Origin: Rikenella microfusus
Lineage (GTDB): Bacteria; Bacteroidota; Bacteroidia; Bacteroidales; VadinHA17
DNA length: 64,000 nt
NCBI GenBank assembly: GCA_020722575.1
Contig: DYKN01000005.1
Location: 70,703 to 134,702 of the forward strand
Reading direction: 5' to 3'
Numbering within the stretch: the first letter of the stretch is position 1; the number at the start of each line of letters is the position of its first letter. Both the position numbers and the translations under genes were made by a program. The notes beneath the pieces are model-generated. The model worked only from the letters and a program-made list of their open reading frames with translations, had not been told where the DNA came from and did not search any database. Below are positions 50,527-60,558 of the stretch, piece by piece.

Positions 50527-51465
50527 TTAAACGGAACTGTTATGAGAAATAATATATGTTTTGCATTCTTCAGCCGCATATGTTTCAGGGAAAATTGCTC
50601 TTGCCTCTTCCAGCAGAGGGTTAATATCTTTATATCTGGCCGAGAAATGCCCGATAAGCAGTTTTCCCGCTCCTGCTTTAGAAGCCACACGGGCAGCATC
50701 GGCAGCGGTTGAATGCCCGGTTATTCTGGCCATATCTTCCAGAGAGCTGTGAAAAGTAGCCTCATGATATATCAGATCAACATTCTTCACAAATATAGGT
50801 AGCCGTCCGAAGAAAGAAGTGTCACTGCAATAAGCATATGAAAGAGGTTTCGGAGGTGGAATTGTAATCTCTTCATTTTTGATTATTGTCCCATTTTCTT
50901 TAATCAGATCAGCTCCCTTCTTAATTCTCTGCATCTGGCTTACAGGAATGTTATGAATCGCAATCATTTCTTTGATTATTTTCCTGTCGCCTTCTTTCTC
51001 CCGAAATATAAATCCGTACGATTCAACTCTATGTTTAAGAGGAAAGGCCATAACAAAGATATGCCGGTCATCGAGTATAACTTCCGGCTTTTTTACTTTC
51101 AATCCGGTAAAAACGATCTCAAAACATGGCTTAATATCAAAATCATTAAGGTGTGATTTCAGGATGTTTCCAAAGTTCTCAGGGGCATAGAGGTACAGGG
51201 GGTTATTTCTACCCATAAGATTCAGAGAGGAGATCAAACCATATAAACCGAAAACGTGGTCACCATGAAGGTGACTGATGAATATGTGGTTAATTTTACT
51301 TATTTTTATTCTGCATTTTCTCATCTGCATCTGAGTACCTTCGCCACAATCAATTAAATATAACCGCTCATGCGCATTCAGCACATGAGCGGAAGGATTT
51401 CGTGCGGAGGTTGGCAATGCTGAACTACTCCCCAGTATTGTAAGCTTCATTACCTGTTCAAGCAA
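50527..51465 (-). CDS. rnz: Ribonuclease Z
   Basis: LTILGSSSALPTSARNPSAHVL, LIDCGEGTQMQMRKCRIKISKINHIFISHLHGDHVFGLYGLISSL. Confidence 0.95.
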   Translation of the reverse strand: MLEQVMKLTILGSSSALPTSARNPSAHVLNAHERLYLIDCGEGTQMQMRKCRIKISKINHIFISHLHGDHVFGLYGLISSLNLMGRNNPLYLYAPENFGNILKSHLNDFDIKPCFEIVFTGLKVKKPEVILDDRHIFVMAFPLKHRVESYGFIFREKEGDRKIIKEMIAIHNIPVSQMQRIKKGADLIKENGTIIKNEEITIPPPKPLSYAYCSDTSFFGRLPIFVKNVDLIYHEATFHSSLEDMARITGHSTAADAARVASKAGAGKLLIGHFSARYKDINPLLEEARAIFPETYAAEECKTYIISHNSSV

Positions 51466-51475
51466 TGCCTCATCA

Positions 51476-51820
51476 TCATGATGAAATAATAATTTTTTCA
51501 GCCTCTTCTACCGTATTGGTAATTGTTAATACAGTATCGAGCTGAGAAATGGTAATAAGTCTTTCTACTGCCTCATTAAGACCACAAAGGACAAATGTAC
51601 CACCTGCATTCTTGCATAGCCGATTAGCCACAAGTATGGCACTCAGTCCAGAAGAATCACAATATTCACATTTTCCGAGATCAAGGATTATATTCTTTTC
51701 TCCTTTCCCGGAAATCAGTACCAGTTCGGATTTCAAAGCAGGAGCTATGTGAGTATCAAGCTTTTCAGTCAGAATCTGAATCAGGGTACTGTTATTACGA
51801 TTTTCAATATTGAAATCCAT
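51476..51820 (-). CDS. STAS-domain anti-sigma factor antagonist
   Basis: NIILDLGKCEYCDSSGLSAILVANRLCKNAGGTFVLCGLNEAVERLITISQLDTVLTI. Confidence 0.9.
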   Translation of the reverse strand: MDFNIENRNNSTLIQILTEKLDTHIAPALKSELVLISGKGEKNIILDLGKCEYCDSSGLSAILVANRLCKNAGGTFVLCGLNEAVERLITISQLDTVLTITNTVEEAEKIIISS

Positions 51821-51860
51821 AAGACTTAAATTTACAGTCTAAATTTAAGCTTTTTTTCTT

Positions 51861-53972
51861 TTATCTTCTATTTTTTTTTTGTTTTTCTTCAAGTTCTTCT
51901 TTCAGAGCTGCCAGATCGGTAATATCGCCAAGTGTGGTTTTTTCAACAGCAGGCTTTGCTTTTTTCGATGATTTTTTCTTTTTCTCAGCTGCAGGTTTTT
52001 TCTGTGCTGTATCTTCAGTTTTTTTCTCATCCTCATGAACCCGGCTGTGGGAAACAACTATTTTCTTTGCTGATTTATTAAATTCAATAACCTTAAATGG
52101 AAGTTTTTCATCCACTTTTGCCATGGTGCCATCTTCTTTTATGAGGTGCTTCGGTGTGGCAAATCCTTCAACACCGTATGGCAACAGGACAACTGCACCT
52201 TTGTCAAACATTTCCATTACTGTACCTTCGTGAATTGAATCAACAGTAAAGATTGTTTCGAACACATCCCACGGGTTCTCCTCAATCTGCTTATGTCCCA
52301 GACTCAGTCTCCTGTTTTCTTTGTCAATTTCAAGAACAACTACTTCAAGCTCAGCATCGATAGAAGTAAATTCAGCTGGGTGTTTAATTTTTTTTGTCCA
52401 TGAAAGGTCAGAAATATGAATAAGTCCGTCAACACCTTCCTCAATTTCGACAAATACACCAAAGTTTGTAAAGTTTCTTACCCGTGCTTTATGTCTTGTT
52501 CCAACCGCATATTTTTCCTCAATATTCTGCCATGGGTCAGGTTTAAGCTGTTTAATACCGAGCGACATTTTTCTTTCTTCTCTGTCGAGAGTAAGAATAA
52601 CTGCTTCAACTTCGTCTCCCACCTTAAGAAATTCCTGAGCACTTCTCAGATGCTGCGACCATGACATTTCCGACACATGAATCAATCCTTCAATTCCAGG
52701 GGAAATTTCCACAAAAGCTCCATAATCTGCGAGAACAACTACTTTTCCTTTTACTTTATCGCCCACTTTAAGATTTGGATCGAGTGAATCCCACGGATGA
52801 GGCGTCAGTTGCTTGAGACCGAGAGCTATTCTTTTCTTTTCGTCGTCAAAATCAAGAATAACTACATTTAGTTTCTGGTCGAGCTGAACAATCTCTTCAG
52901 GGTGATTAACCCTTCCCCACGAAAGGTCAGTAATATGAATAAGCCCGTCAACTCCTCCAAGGTCGATAAACACTCCGTATGAAGTAATATTTTTGACAAT
53001 ACCCTCGAGAACCTGCCCTTTTTCAAGATGAGAAATAATTTCCATCTTTTGCTGTTCAAGTTCAGCTTCGATAAGTGCCTTATGAGAAACAACGACGTTT
53101 TTGAACTCGTGGTTTATCTTGACCACCTTGAAATCCATGGTCTGTCCAACAAATACATCGTAATCCCTGATAGGTTTTACGTCTATCTGCGAACCCGGCA
53201 GAAAGGCTTCAATTCCAAATACATCCACTATCATTCCGCCTTTGGTTCTACATTTGATATATCCTTTAATAATTTCATCATCTTCATATGCCTGATTGAC
53301 ACGTTCCCATGAGCTGAGTGCCCTGGCTTTCTTGTGGGAAAGCACCAGCTGACCCTTTTTGTCTTCCTTGCTTTCAACATAAACATCAACAACATCACCT
53401 ACTTTCAGGTCAGGATTATACCTGAACTCATTCAGACTGACAACGCCTTCCGACTTATAACCGATATTAATGACCACCTCACGGTTTGTCATTTGAATAA
53501 CTGTACCCTTTACAACCTGATCCTCAGCAATTGTGGAAAGAGTTTTGTCGTAAATTGCCTCATAATCAGCAAACCTGGGTGAAAGCTTTTTACGACTGGT
53601 TTCCAGTTCATTCCAGTCAATTCCGTTTCCTTCCGCGCCGCTCTCCATTGATCCCGTTAAGGTCGGTGTTTCCTCTTTAACGGTTTCATGCTCTTCTTTT
53701 TTATTACTGGTCATATCACTTGCGACAGCCGGCGTCTCTTCAATTTTTGCTTCACCGGCCTCTTCACCAGATCCTTTAACTTCCAGATGTGACCTTTCAA
53801 AATCCCCGGTGCTTTTATCAGTACCTTCAGAATGATCCACAGGATCCAGTCCTACTTTAACACCATTTTCTTCTTTTAAACCAGCTAAACCGGCTTCTTT
53901 TCCGGTAATCTCAGGAACATCAATTTTCTCAATTCCTTCCAGATTCTCTTCTTTTTCTTTACCTTTTGTCAT
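51861..53972 (-). CDS. rpsA: 30S ribosomal protein S1 with long acidic N-terminal extension
   Basis: Multiple S1 repeats (GVFIDLGGVDGLIHITDLSWGRVNHPEE; GAFVEISPGIEGLIHVSEMSW; GVFVEIEEGVDGLIHISDLSWTKKIKHP); Lys-rich C-terminus. Confidence 0.96.
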   Translation of the reverse strand: MTKGKEKEENLEGIEKIDVPEITGKEAGLAGLKEENGVKVGLDPVDHSEGTDKSTGDFERSHLEVKGSGEEAGEAKIEETPAVASDMTSNKKEEHETVKEETPTLTGSMESGAEGNGIDWNELETSRKKLSPRFADYEAIYDKTLSTIAEDQVVKGTVIQMTNREVVINIGYKSEGVVSLNEFRYNPDLKVGDVVDVYVESKEDKKGQLVLSHKKARALSSWERVNQAYEDDEIIKGYIKCRTKGGMIVDVFGIEAFLPGSQIDVKPIRDYDVFVGQTMDFKVVKINHEFKNVVVSHKALIEAELEQQKMEIISHLEKGQVLEGIVKNITSYGVFIDLGGVDGLIHITDLSWGRVNHPEEIVQLDQKLNVVILDFDDEKKRIALGLKQLTPHPWDSLDPNLKVGDKVKGKVVVLADYGAFVEISPGIEGLIHVSEMSWSQHLRSAQEFLKVGDEVEAVILTLDREERKMSLGIKQLKPDPWQNIEEKYAVGTRHKARVRNFTNFGVFVEIEEGVDGLIHISDLSWTKKIKHPAEFTSIDAELEVVVLEIDKENRRLSLGHKQIEENPWDVFETIFTVDSIHEGTVMEMFDKGAVVLLPYGVEGFATPKHLIKEDGTMAKVDEKLPFKVIEFNKSAKKIVVSHSRVHEDEKKTEDTAQKKPAAEKKKKSSKKAKPAVEKTTLGDITDLAALKEELEEKQKKNRR

Positions 53973-54034
53973 AAATAATTTTTAATAAACTAATAATTAA
54001 TAAGTTGGACATTATTTTAATTAAAACAGGTGTG

Positions 54035-54042
54035 CAAAGATA
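54035..54042 (-). promoter_or_regulatory. -7 box (TATCTTTG) upstream of rpsA
   Basis: Minus strand TATCTTTG matches TAnnTTTG. Confidence 0.4.
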
Positions 54043-54176
54043 AATTATTTTTTCGATTTATAAGAAGATTAGTCCATTGATTTTATGTTTCCACACTGTA
54101 ATTAATTAAAATTTATCCTATAAGAAGCAAATTATTCAATGCAACGAGGCATATTTTCGTTATTCGTTTGTTATGT

Positions 54177-54184
54177 TATCTTTG
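54177..54184 (+). promoter_or_regulatory. -7 box (TATCTTTG) upstream of ugd
   Basis: TATCTTTG 26 nt before the ugd ATG. Confidence 0.45.
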
Positions 54185-54210
54185 CAAAACTTCTGTTAAA
54201 AATTTAAAAC

Positions 54211-55530
54211 ATGAAAATTGCAATTGCTGGAACAGGATATGTAGGTCTTGTAACGGGAACATGTTTCGCAGAAACAGGTATTACGGTGACCTGTATTGAT
54301 ATTGACGTCAATAAAATAAAAATGTTAAAGAAAGGCATTGCTACCATATATGAGCCGGGTCTGGAACCGATGATTAAAAGAAATATTGAGAAAGGCCGGT
54401 TGTTTTTTACAACCAGCATTCGTGAAGGAATTGAAGGGGCTGAAGCCATCTTCATTGCAGTAGGGACCCCTCCCGGAGAAGACGGAAGTGCAGATCTAAG
54501 CCATGTACTGAACCTGGCCGCTGTAATAGGAAAAGAAATGAGTTCTTATCTGCTTGTGGTAATTAAAAGCACAGTACCCGTAGGAACATCTGAAAAGGTC
54601 AGGGAAACAATAAAAAATGAGCTGACAAAAAGGGACGTTGACATACCTTTTGATGTGGCTTCCAACCCGGAGTTTCTGAAAGAGGGTTCAGCTGTAGAAG
54701 ATTTTCTCAAACCCGAACGAATTGTAATTGGTACCGATAATGACAGGGCAAGAGAGATCATGACCAGACTTTATAAACCTTTTCTGTTGAATAATCACCC
54801 AATATTTTTTATGGATATTCCTTCAGCAGAATTAACAAAATATGCAGCAAATGCCATGCTTGCAACCCGAATAAGCTTTATTAACGAAATTGCCAATTTA
54901 TGTGATTTGCTTGGTGCCGATATCAACCAGGTAAGAAAAGGGATTGGAAGTGACTCGAGAATTGGCAACAAATTCCTCTATCCCGGTCCGGGCTATGGTG
55001 GTTCATGTTTCCCCAAAGATGTCAGAGCACTTATAAAATCGGCCGCTGAAATAGGTTATGAAATGAAAGTTATTTCAGCAGTGGAAAAAGCAAATGAATT
55101 TCAAAAAAGTATCCTTTTCAGAAAGATTCAAAATCACTTCAATGGGAAACTGAAGGGAAAAAAGATTGCAGTATGGGGGCTCTCATTCAAACCTCATACT
55201 GATGATATCAGAGAATCATCATCAATTTACCTCATTAAAATGCTACTTAATGAAGGTACAAAAGTCAGTGCTTACGACCCGGCAGCAATGAAAGAGACAG
55301 AAAAAATATTCGGCAGTTCAGTTGATTATGCAAAAGACCCATATAATGCTGCAATCAAAGCTGATGCTCTGGTACTGGTTACCGAATGGCCTGAATTCAG
55401 ATTGCCTAATTTTAAGAAGCTTGCAGAACTGATGTCGCACAAAGTAATTTTCGACGGAAGAAATATTTATGACCCGAAGGAGGTGAAAAATGAAGGTTTT
55501 ATATACTATGGTATTGGAAGAAGGGGATAA
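54211..55530 (+). CDS. ugd: UDP-glucose 6-dehydrogenase family
   Basis: MKIAIAGTGYVGLVTGTCFAETG, VIKSTVPVGTSEKVRETI, NPEFLKEGSAVEDFLKPERIVIG, PGPGYGGSCFPKDVRAL. Confidence 0.95.
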   Translation: MKIAIAGTGYVGLVTGTCFAETGITVTCIDIDVNKIKMLKKGIATIYEPGLEPMIKRNIEKGRLFFTTSIREGIEGAEAIFIAVGTPPGEDGSADLSHVLNLAAVIGKEMSSYLLVVIKSTVPVGTSEKVRETIKNELTKRDVDIPFDVASNPEFLKEGSAVEDFLKPERIVIGTDNDRAREIMTRLYKPFLLNNHPIFFMDIPSAELTKYAANAMLATRISFINEIANLCDLLGADINQVRKGIGSDSRIGNKFLYPGPGYGGSCFPKDVRALIKSAAEIGYEMKVISAVEKANEFQKSILFRKIQNHFNGKLKGKKIAVWGLSFKPHTDDIRESSSIYLIKMLLNEGTKVSAYDPAAMKETEKIFGSSVDYAKDPYNAAIKADALVLVTEWPEFRLPNFKKLAELMSHKVIFDGRNIYDPKEVKNEGFIYYGIGRRG

Positions 55531-55619
55531 GGTCAAGCATGGCGGCCAAAAGACTACGTTTCCCTTCAAAATGCAACCAGCATTGCAAATAAATTAAAAA
55601 GAGATATAATTATTGTATT

Positions 55620-56498
55620 ATGAGAGGTATTATTCTGGCAGGTGGGTCTGGTACAAGACTCTATCCTGTGACAAATGTAATAAGCAAACAGATTCTTCCG
55701 GTTTACGACAAACCAATGATCTATTATCCTCTTTCCGTTCTTATGCTGGCAGGTATAAAGGATATTCTTATTATCTCAACTCCAAGAGACTTACCTTTAT
55801 TCCGATCGCTTCTGGGAGACGGTTCTAACCTTGGTATAAAATTTTCCTATGTCGAACAACCTCATCCCGGTGGTCTTGCACAGGCTTTCCTGATAGGTGA
55901 AGAATTCATCGGAAATGATCTTGTTTGTATGATACTGGGCGACAATATATTTTATGGCCACGGACTTGGTGAAATTCTTCTTGAAACAGCCAGAATGAAA
56001 GAGGGGGCATATATTTTCGGATACTATGTTACCGACCCTCAGCGATATGGAGTAGTTGAGTTCAATAGCAGAATGGAACCGATAAGTATTGAAGAAAAAC
56101 CCATACGGCCAAAGTCAAACTATGCTGTTACCGGTCTATACTTTTATGATAATACCGTTATTGAAAAGGCAAAATCACTTAAGCCATCGGCACGCGGTGA
56201 ACTTGAGATAACAGATATCAACCGTCTCTATCTTGAAGAAGGAAAGTTGAAAGTAAAAATTCTCGGAAGAGGCATGGCCTGGCTCGATACCGGTACATGT
56301 GAAAGTCTTCTACAAGCTTCAAACTTCATTGCAACGCTCGAACAACGGCAAAGCCTTAAAGCTTCATGCATTGAAGAAATTGCCTACAAAAGAGGCTTTA
56401 TCAACAAAGAACAGCTTCTGAAACTTGCCGATGCCTGCCGGAATAGCCAGTACGGTCAGTATCTGCTCAGAATTGCAACCGAATGTCAACCAGAATAA
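55620..56498 (+). CDS. rfbA: Glucose-1-phosphate thymidylyltransferase
   Basis: [68 protein letters not shown]. Confidence 0.97.
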   Translation: MRGIILAGGSGTRLYPVTNVISKQILPVYDKPMIYYPLSVLMLAGIKDILIISTPRDLPLFRSLLGDGSNLGIKFSYVEQPHPGGLAQAFLIGEEFIGNDLVCMILGDNIFYGHGLGEILLETARMKEGAYIFGYYVTDPQRYGVVEFNSRMEPISIEEKPIRPKSNYAVTGLYFYDNTVIEKAKSLKPSARGELEITDINRLYLEEGKLKVKILGRGMAWLDTGTCESLLQASNFIATLEQRQSLKASCIEEIAYKRGFINKEQLLKLADACRNSQYGQYLLRIATECQPE

Positions 56499-56513
56499 TT
56501 TAATCACAAGCGT

Positions 56514-57062
56514 ATGAAATTTATTTCAACCAATTTTAACGGACTTTTCATTGTTGAACTCGATTTGTTTAAAGATAAAAGGGGATACTTTACAGAAACT
56601 TTTAATATTGAGTCGTTCAAAAAAGCCGGGATACTATTTAGCCCGGTCCAGGATAATGAATCGCGATCAATCAGAGGCGTTTTAAGAGGGCTTCATTATC
56701 AGCTCAGGCCGTTTGACCAGGCAAAATTGATCAGGGTGATAGAAGGGAAAATTTTTGATGTGGCTCTCGACCTTCGTAAAGATTCGCCCTCATTCGGTAA
56801 ATGGTTCGGACTGGAACTTGATGCCGCTTCATTTAAGCATATCTTTATCCCAAAGGGATTTGCACATGGCTTCTCCGTGCTGAGCGAATCTGCTGTAGTG
56901 CAATATAAATGCGACAACCTGTATAATCCAGCAACTGAACGTGGAATAATGCCGCTCGACCCGGATCTGGCAATCGACTGGAAAATTGGTCGGAACGAAA
57001 TAATTATCAGTGAAAAAGATAAAAAACATCCCCGTTTTCGGGATGCAGAAAATAATTTCTAA
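56514..57062 (+). CDS. rfbC: dTDP-4-dehydrorhamnose 3,5-epimerase
   Basis: KRGYFTETFNIESFKKAGI, QDNESRSIRGVLRGLHYQLRPFDQAKLIRVIEGKIFDVALDLR. Confidence 0.96.
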   Translation: MKFISTNFNGLFIVELDLFKDKRGYFTETFNIESFKKAGILFSPVQDNESRSIRGVLRGLHYQLRPFDQAKLIRVIEGKIFDVALDLRKDSPSFGKWFGLELDAASFKHIFIPKGFAHGFSVLSESAVVQYKCDNLYNPATERGIMPLDPDLAIDWKIGRNEIIISEKDKKHPRFRDAENNF

Positions 57063-57072
57063 TCCATTAAAT

Positions 57073-57954
57073 ATGCCGGTTATAATTGTTACAGGAGCAA
57101 AAGGACAGCTTGGCAACGAACTGAAGAAAATTTCGGGAAATTTCTTTGGTTATGAGTTCATTTTTACCGATGTTGACTCACTCGACATTTCAGATACCTT
57201 AAGCACAAAGAGATTTATTGAAGATCGCCGACCCGACTGGATCATTAACTGCGCTGCTTATAATTTCGTCGACAGAGCTGAAGAAGAGCCCGAAGCGGCT
57301 TATAGAATCAATGCAGAAGGAATAAAAAATATTGTAAATACCATCAGGGATACTTATTGCCATCTAATTCATTTTTCAACCGATTACGTATTTGACGGGA
57401 AGGCTTCACAGCCCTATAAGGAAACCGATAAGCCAGCACCTCTGTCAGTTTATGGTGAGTCAAAACTTAAGGGTGAGAAAGAGGCTCTTCGGCATCCATG
57501 GACGATGGTTATACGCACCTCATGGCTTTACTCTTCGGCAGGCAATAATTTTGTAAAAACAATTTTAAGGAAAGCTCATAACAAAGAGCCTCTGAGAGTT
57601 GTGAACGACCAGCAGGGAACTCCAACCTGGGCTGCTGACCTGGCTGCTGCAGTAATGAAAATCATTTCAGATGTGAATAATAAACAAGCGGCCTTCAACG
57701 GCGGTATTTATCATTTTTCGAATGAAGGCTCCTGCACATGGTACGAGTTCGCATGTAAAACACTTCAGATTGCAGGAATTGATCATCATGTAGAACCTGT
57801 AAGTACCGAAGAATACAAAGCAAAAGCAATCAGACCACGTTATTCAGTAATGTCAAAGAAAAAGATAGCCTCTGATTATGGTATATTGATCCCACAATGG
57901 GATGAGAGTCTGGAAAAATGTATTTTCGAATTGAAAAGAAATAAATACATTTAA
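57073..57954 (+). CDS. rfbD: dTDP-4-dehydrorhamnose reductase
   Basis: MPVIIVTGAKGQLGNELKKI, WIINCAAYNFVDRAEEEPEAAYRINAEG, FSTDYVFDG, SWLYSSAGNNFVKTIL. Confidence 0.94.
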   Translation: MPVIIVTGAKGQLGNELKKISGNFFGYEFIFTDVDSLDISDTLSTKRFIEDRRPDWIINCAAYNFVDRAEEEPEAAYRINAEGIKNIVNTIRDTYCHLIHFSTDYVFDGKASQPYKETDKPAPLSVYGESKLKGEKEALRHPWTMVIRTSWLYSSAGNNFVKTILRKAHNKEPLRVVNDQQGTPTWAADLAAAVMKIISDVNNKQAAFNGGIYHFSNEGSCTWYEFACKTLQIAGIDHHVEPVSTEEYKAKAIRPRYSVMSKKKIASDYGILIPQWDESLEKCIFELKRNKYI

Positions 57955-57975
57955 TTTTACATAAAATTTTCTAAA

Positions 57976-59709
57976 ATGTTTAACATTGAAGAAATCCGGC
58001 AGAAAGCCCGCAAATGGCTGACAGATGAGTTTAATGAGGCCACACGTCTTGAAGTTCAGGAAATGCTTGAAGGTGATGAGAATAAACTGATAGATGCCTT
58101 TTATCAGGATCTTGAATTTGGCACCGGTGGTTTGAGAGGTATCATGGGAGCCGGTACCAACAGAATGAATATTTACACCCTTGGAATGGCAACTCAGGGA
58201 CTGGCAAATTACCTTAAAAAAAATTTTCGCGACAGAGTAATAAGGGTGGCAATAGCGCATGATTGCAGGAATAATAGCCGCTATTTTGCAGAAACAGCGG
58301 CAGATATTTTTTCAGCAAACGGTTTTGAGGTTCTTCTTTTTGAATCACTCCGTCCAACTCCAGAACTTTCTTTTGCAATAAGACATTATAAGTGTCAGAG
58401 CGGAGTGGTCATTACAGCCTCACACAATCCACCGGAATATAACGGTTACAAGGCATACTGGGATGATGGCGGGCAGGTTGTTCCTCCGCACGATAAAGGT
58501 ATAATAGAAGAAGTAAGAAAAATAAAGTCGGTTAAGGAGATTCGTTTCAATGCTGACAGATCAAAAATTAAAATCCTCGGAAAAGAAACAGATGAGCTCT
58601 TTCTCGATGAGATACTGAAATTGCGGCTCAGCCCTGACATCATTGATAAGCACGCCAGTATGGGCATAGTCTATACTCCTATTCATGGAACAGGAGTAAG
58701 GCTTGTTCCTGAAGCACTTCGAAAGTTCGGGTTCAGGAACATCATTAATGTACCTGAACAGGATGTGGTAGATGGCAACTTCCCAACGGTAAAATCACCC
58801 AATCCTGAAGAGAGAGATGCTCTGAACATGGCAATTGAAAAAGCCATTTCGACCGGAGCCGAACTTGTAATGGCTACCGACCCTGATGCCGACAGGGTGG
58901 GAATAGCTGTAAAAACACCCGATGGCAAATATGAACTTCTCAATGGTAATCAAACTGCCGCTTTCTTGATGTATTATACCCTTTCACGCTACAAAGAAAA
59001 GGGACTCCTAAAAGGTAATGAATATGTGATAAAAACCATTGTTACCTCCGATCTTCTCGATCGTATTGCTGAAGCTTTCGGGGTTGAATGCTTCAATGTT
59101 CTAACCGGTTTCAAATACTTTGCCGAATTGATTCGCAAGATGGAAGGCACCAGAAAATATATAGGAGGCGGTGAAGAAAGCTATGGTTATCTGCCTGGTG
59201 ATTATGTACGCGATAAGGACGCTATTGGCTCCTGTGCCATGATAGCCGAAACAGCTGCATGGGCTAAAGAGAAGGGAATGACCCTGTATGAAATGCTTAT
59301 TGATATATATTGCCGATATGGTCTCTACCTCGAAAAACTGGTGAATATTATCAGAAAAGGCAAAGAGGGTGCCGACGAAATAAAAACAATGATGCATAAC
59401 TACAGAAATCACCCTCCCAACGAAATAAATAACAGTCGGGTTATAAGGATTGATGACTATGAAAAGCTTCTTTCACTGGATACCCGTACTGGCAAAACCC
59501 GAAATCTTGAACTCGTCAGGTCAGACGTACTGCAGTTTTTCCTTGAAGACGGCTCGAAAATCTCGGTCAGACCATCGGGAACTGAACCAAAAATAAAATT
59601 CTACCTCTCCGTTCGCACCAATCTGGCGTCTCCGTCGGAATTCAACGAGAAAACACAGCTGTTAAACAAAAGAATTGAAAACATTATAAATAATTTAAAT
59701 CTGAGATGA
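57976..59709 (+). CDS. Phosphoglucomutase/phosphomannomutase family (phospho-sugar mutase)
   Basis: [73 protein letters not shown]. Confidence 0.95.
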   Translation: MFNIEEIRQKARKWLTDEFNEATRLEVQEMLEGDENKLIDAFYQDLEFGTGGLRGIMGAGTNRMNIYTLGMATQGLANYLKKNFRDRVIRVAIAHDCRNNSRYFAETAADIFSANGFEVLLFESLRPTPELSFAIRHYKCQSGVVITASHNPPEYNGYKAYWDDGGQVVPPHDKGIIEEVRKIKSVKEIRFNADRSKIKILGKETDELFLDEILKLRLSPDIIDKHASMGIVYTPIHGTGVRLVPEALRKFGFRNIINVPEQDVVDGNFPTVKSPNPEERDALNMAIEKAISTGAELVMATDPDADRVGIAVKTPDGKYELLNGNQTAAFLMYYTLSRYKEKGLLKGNEYVIKTIVTSDLLDRIAEAFGVECFNVLTGFKYFAELIRKMEGTRKYIGGGEESYGYLPGDYVRDKDAIGSCAMIAETAAWAKEKGMTLYEMLIDIYCRYGLYLEKLVNIIRKGKEGADEIKTMMHNYRNHPPNEINNSRVIRIDDYEKLLSLDTRTGKTRNLELVRSDVLQFFLEDGSKISVRPSGTEPKIKFYLSVRTNLASPSEFNEKTQLLNKRIENIINNLNLR

Positions 59710-60056
59710 AAAAGTATATCATTCCGTTGACAGGTTTTCTGGTTATATCCAGCCTAACTTTTTCTCAGGTCCCGAAGCCTGTCTGGAGTAATCAGATAAA
59801 AAAAGATCCTGTTTTGAGGGTATCATCGAACGGAAGATATCTTGTATATTCCGATGGTACTCCCTTTTTCTGGCTTGGTGACACTGCATGGGAACTTTTT
59901 CACAGGCTTAACAGGACAGAAAAATGGTTCGACCCGCGATATGGGACATATTTTACCATCCATTCAGGCGATGTGAAATCAATCAAAACCTATACCCCAC
60001 CCTCCTCGGGTTATGGTAACGACTGGATTCTTGTAGTAGAAATAAGGGAAAAATAA
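59706..60056 (+). pseudogene. Internally deleted DUF4038/GH140-like glycoside hydrolase
   Basis: Signal peptide, DUF4038-like N-terminus ([32 protein letters not shown]) joined directly to a C-terminal-like segment ([40 protein letters not shown]); only 116 aa. Confidence 0.75.
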
Positions 60057-60061
60057 AAACT

Positions 60062-60478
60062 GTGAAATCATTCAGAAAAGAATTATGGTTTAACATACCC
60101 ACCAGAAGGGCTTTTGTTAATATCACCGGTGAAGTTGAAAAATGTCTTACTGAAAGCGGCATTAAAGAAGGCTTATGCCTTGTGAATGCCATGCATATCA
60201 CCGCCAGCGTCTTTATTAACGATGATGAAGGGGGGCTTCATCACGATTTTGAGGTATGGCTTGAAAAGCTGGCCCCTGAAAAGCCTTACAGCCAGTATAT
60301 GCACAACGGCTATGAAGATAATGCAGATGCCCACCTGAAAAGACAGGTTATGGGTCGTGAAGTGGTTGTTGCTGTTACAAACGGCAGGCTTGATTTTGGA
60401 CCCTGGGAACAAATATTCTACGGTGAATTCGATGGCAAACGCCGGAAAAGAGTGCTTGTTAAAATAATCGGTGAATAA
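60062..60478 (+). CDS. YjbQ family (UPF0047) protein
   Basis: [55 protein letters not shown]. Confidence 0.93.
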   Translation: MKSFRKELWFNIPTRRAFVNITGEVEKCLTESGIKEGLCLVNAMHITASVFINDDEGGLHHDFEVWLEKLAPEKPYSQYMHNGYEDNADAHLKRQVMGREVVVAVTNGRLDFGPWEQIFYGEFDGKRRKRVLVKIIGE

Positions 60479-60558
60479 AATTTCCGGCAAGGCTGCCAGA
60501 AAAATGTCTGTTAAACAGTACTAAAATTTTCTAAAGGATTGAAGACTTTTTTACTTTT

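Noticed and set aside
55531-55619. Possible tRNA or small RNA between ugd and rfbA
   Set aside because: No cloverleaf, no T-loop consensus, and only a short TGCAA/TTGCA stem.
57010-57072. Extended rfbD start overlapping rfbC by 53 bp
   Set aside because: The Rossmann motif begins at MPVIIVTGAKGQLG (57073), the normal rfbD N-terminus; the extension is rfbC out of frame.
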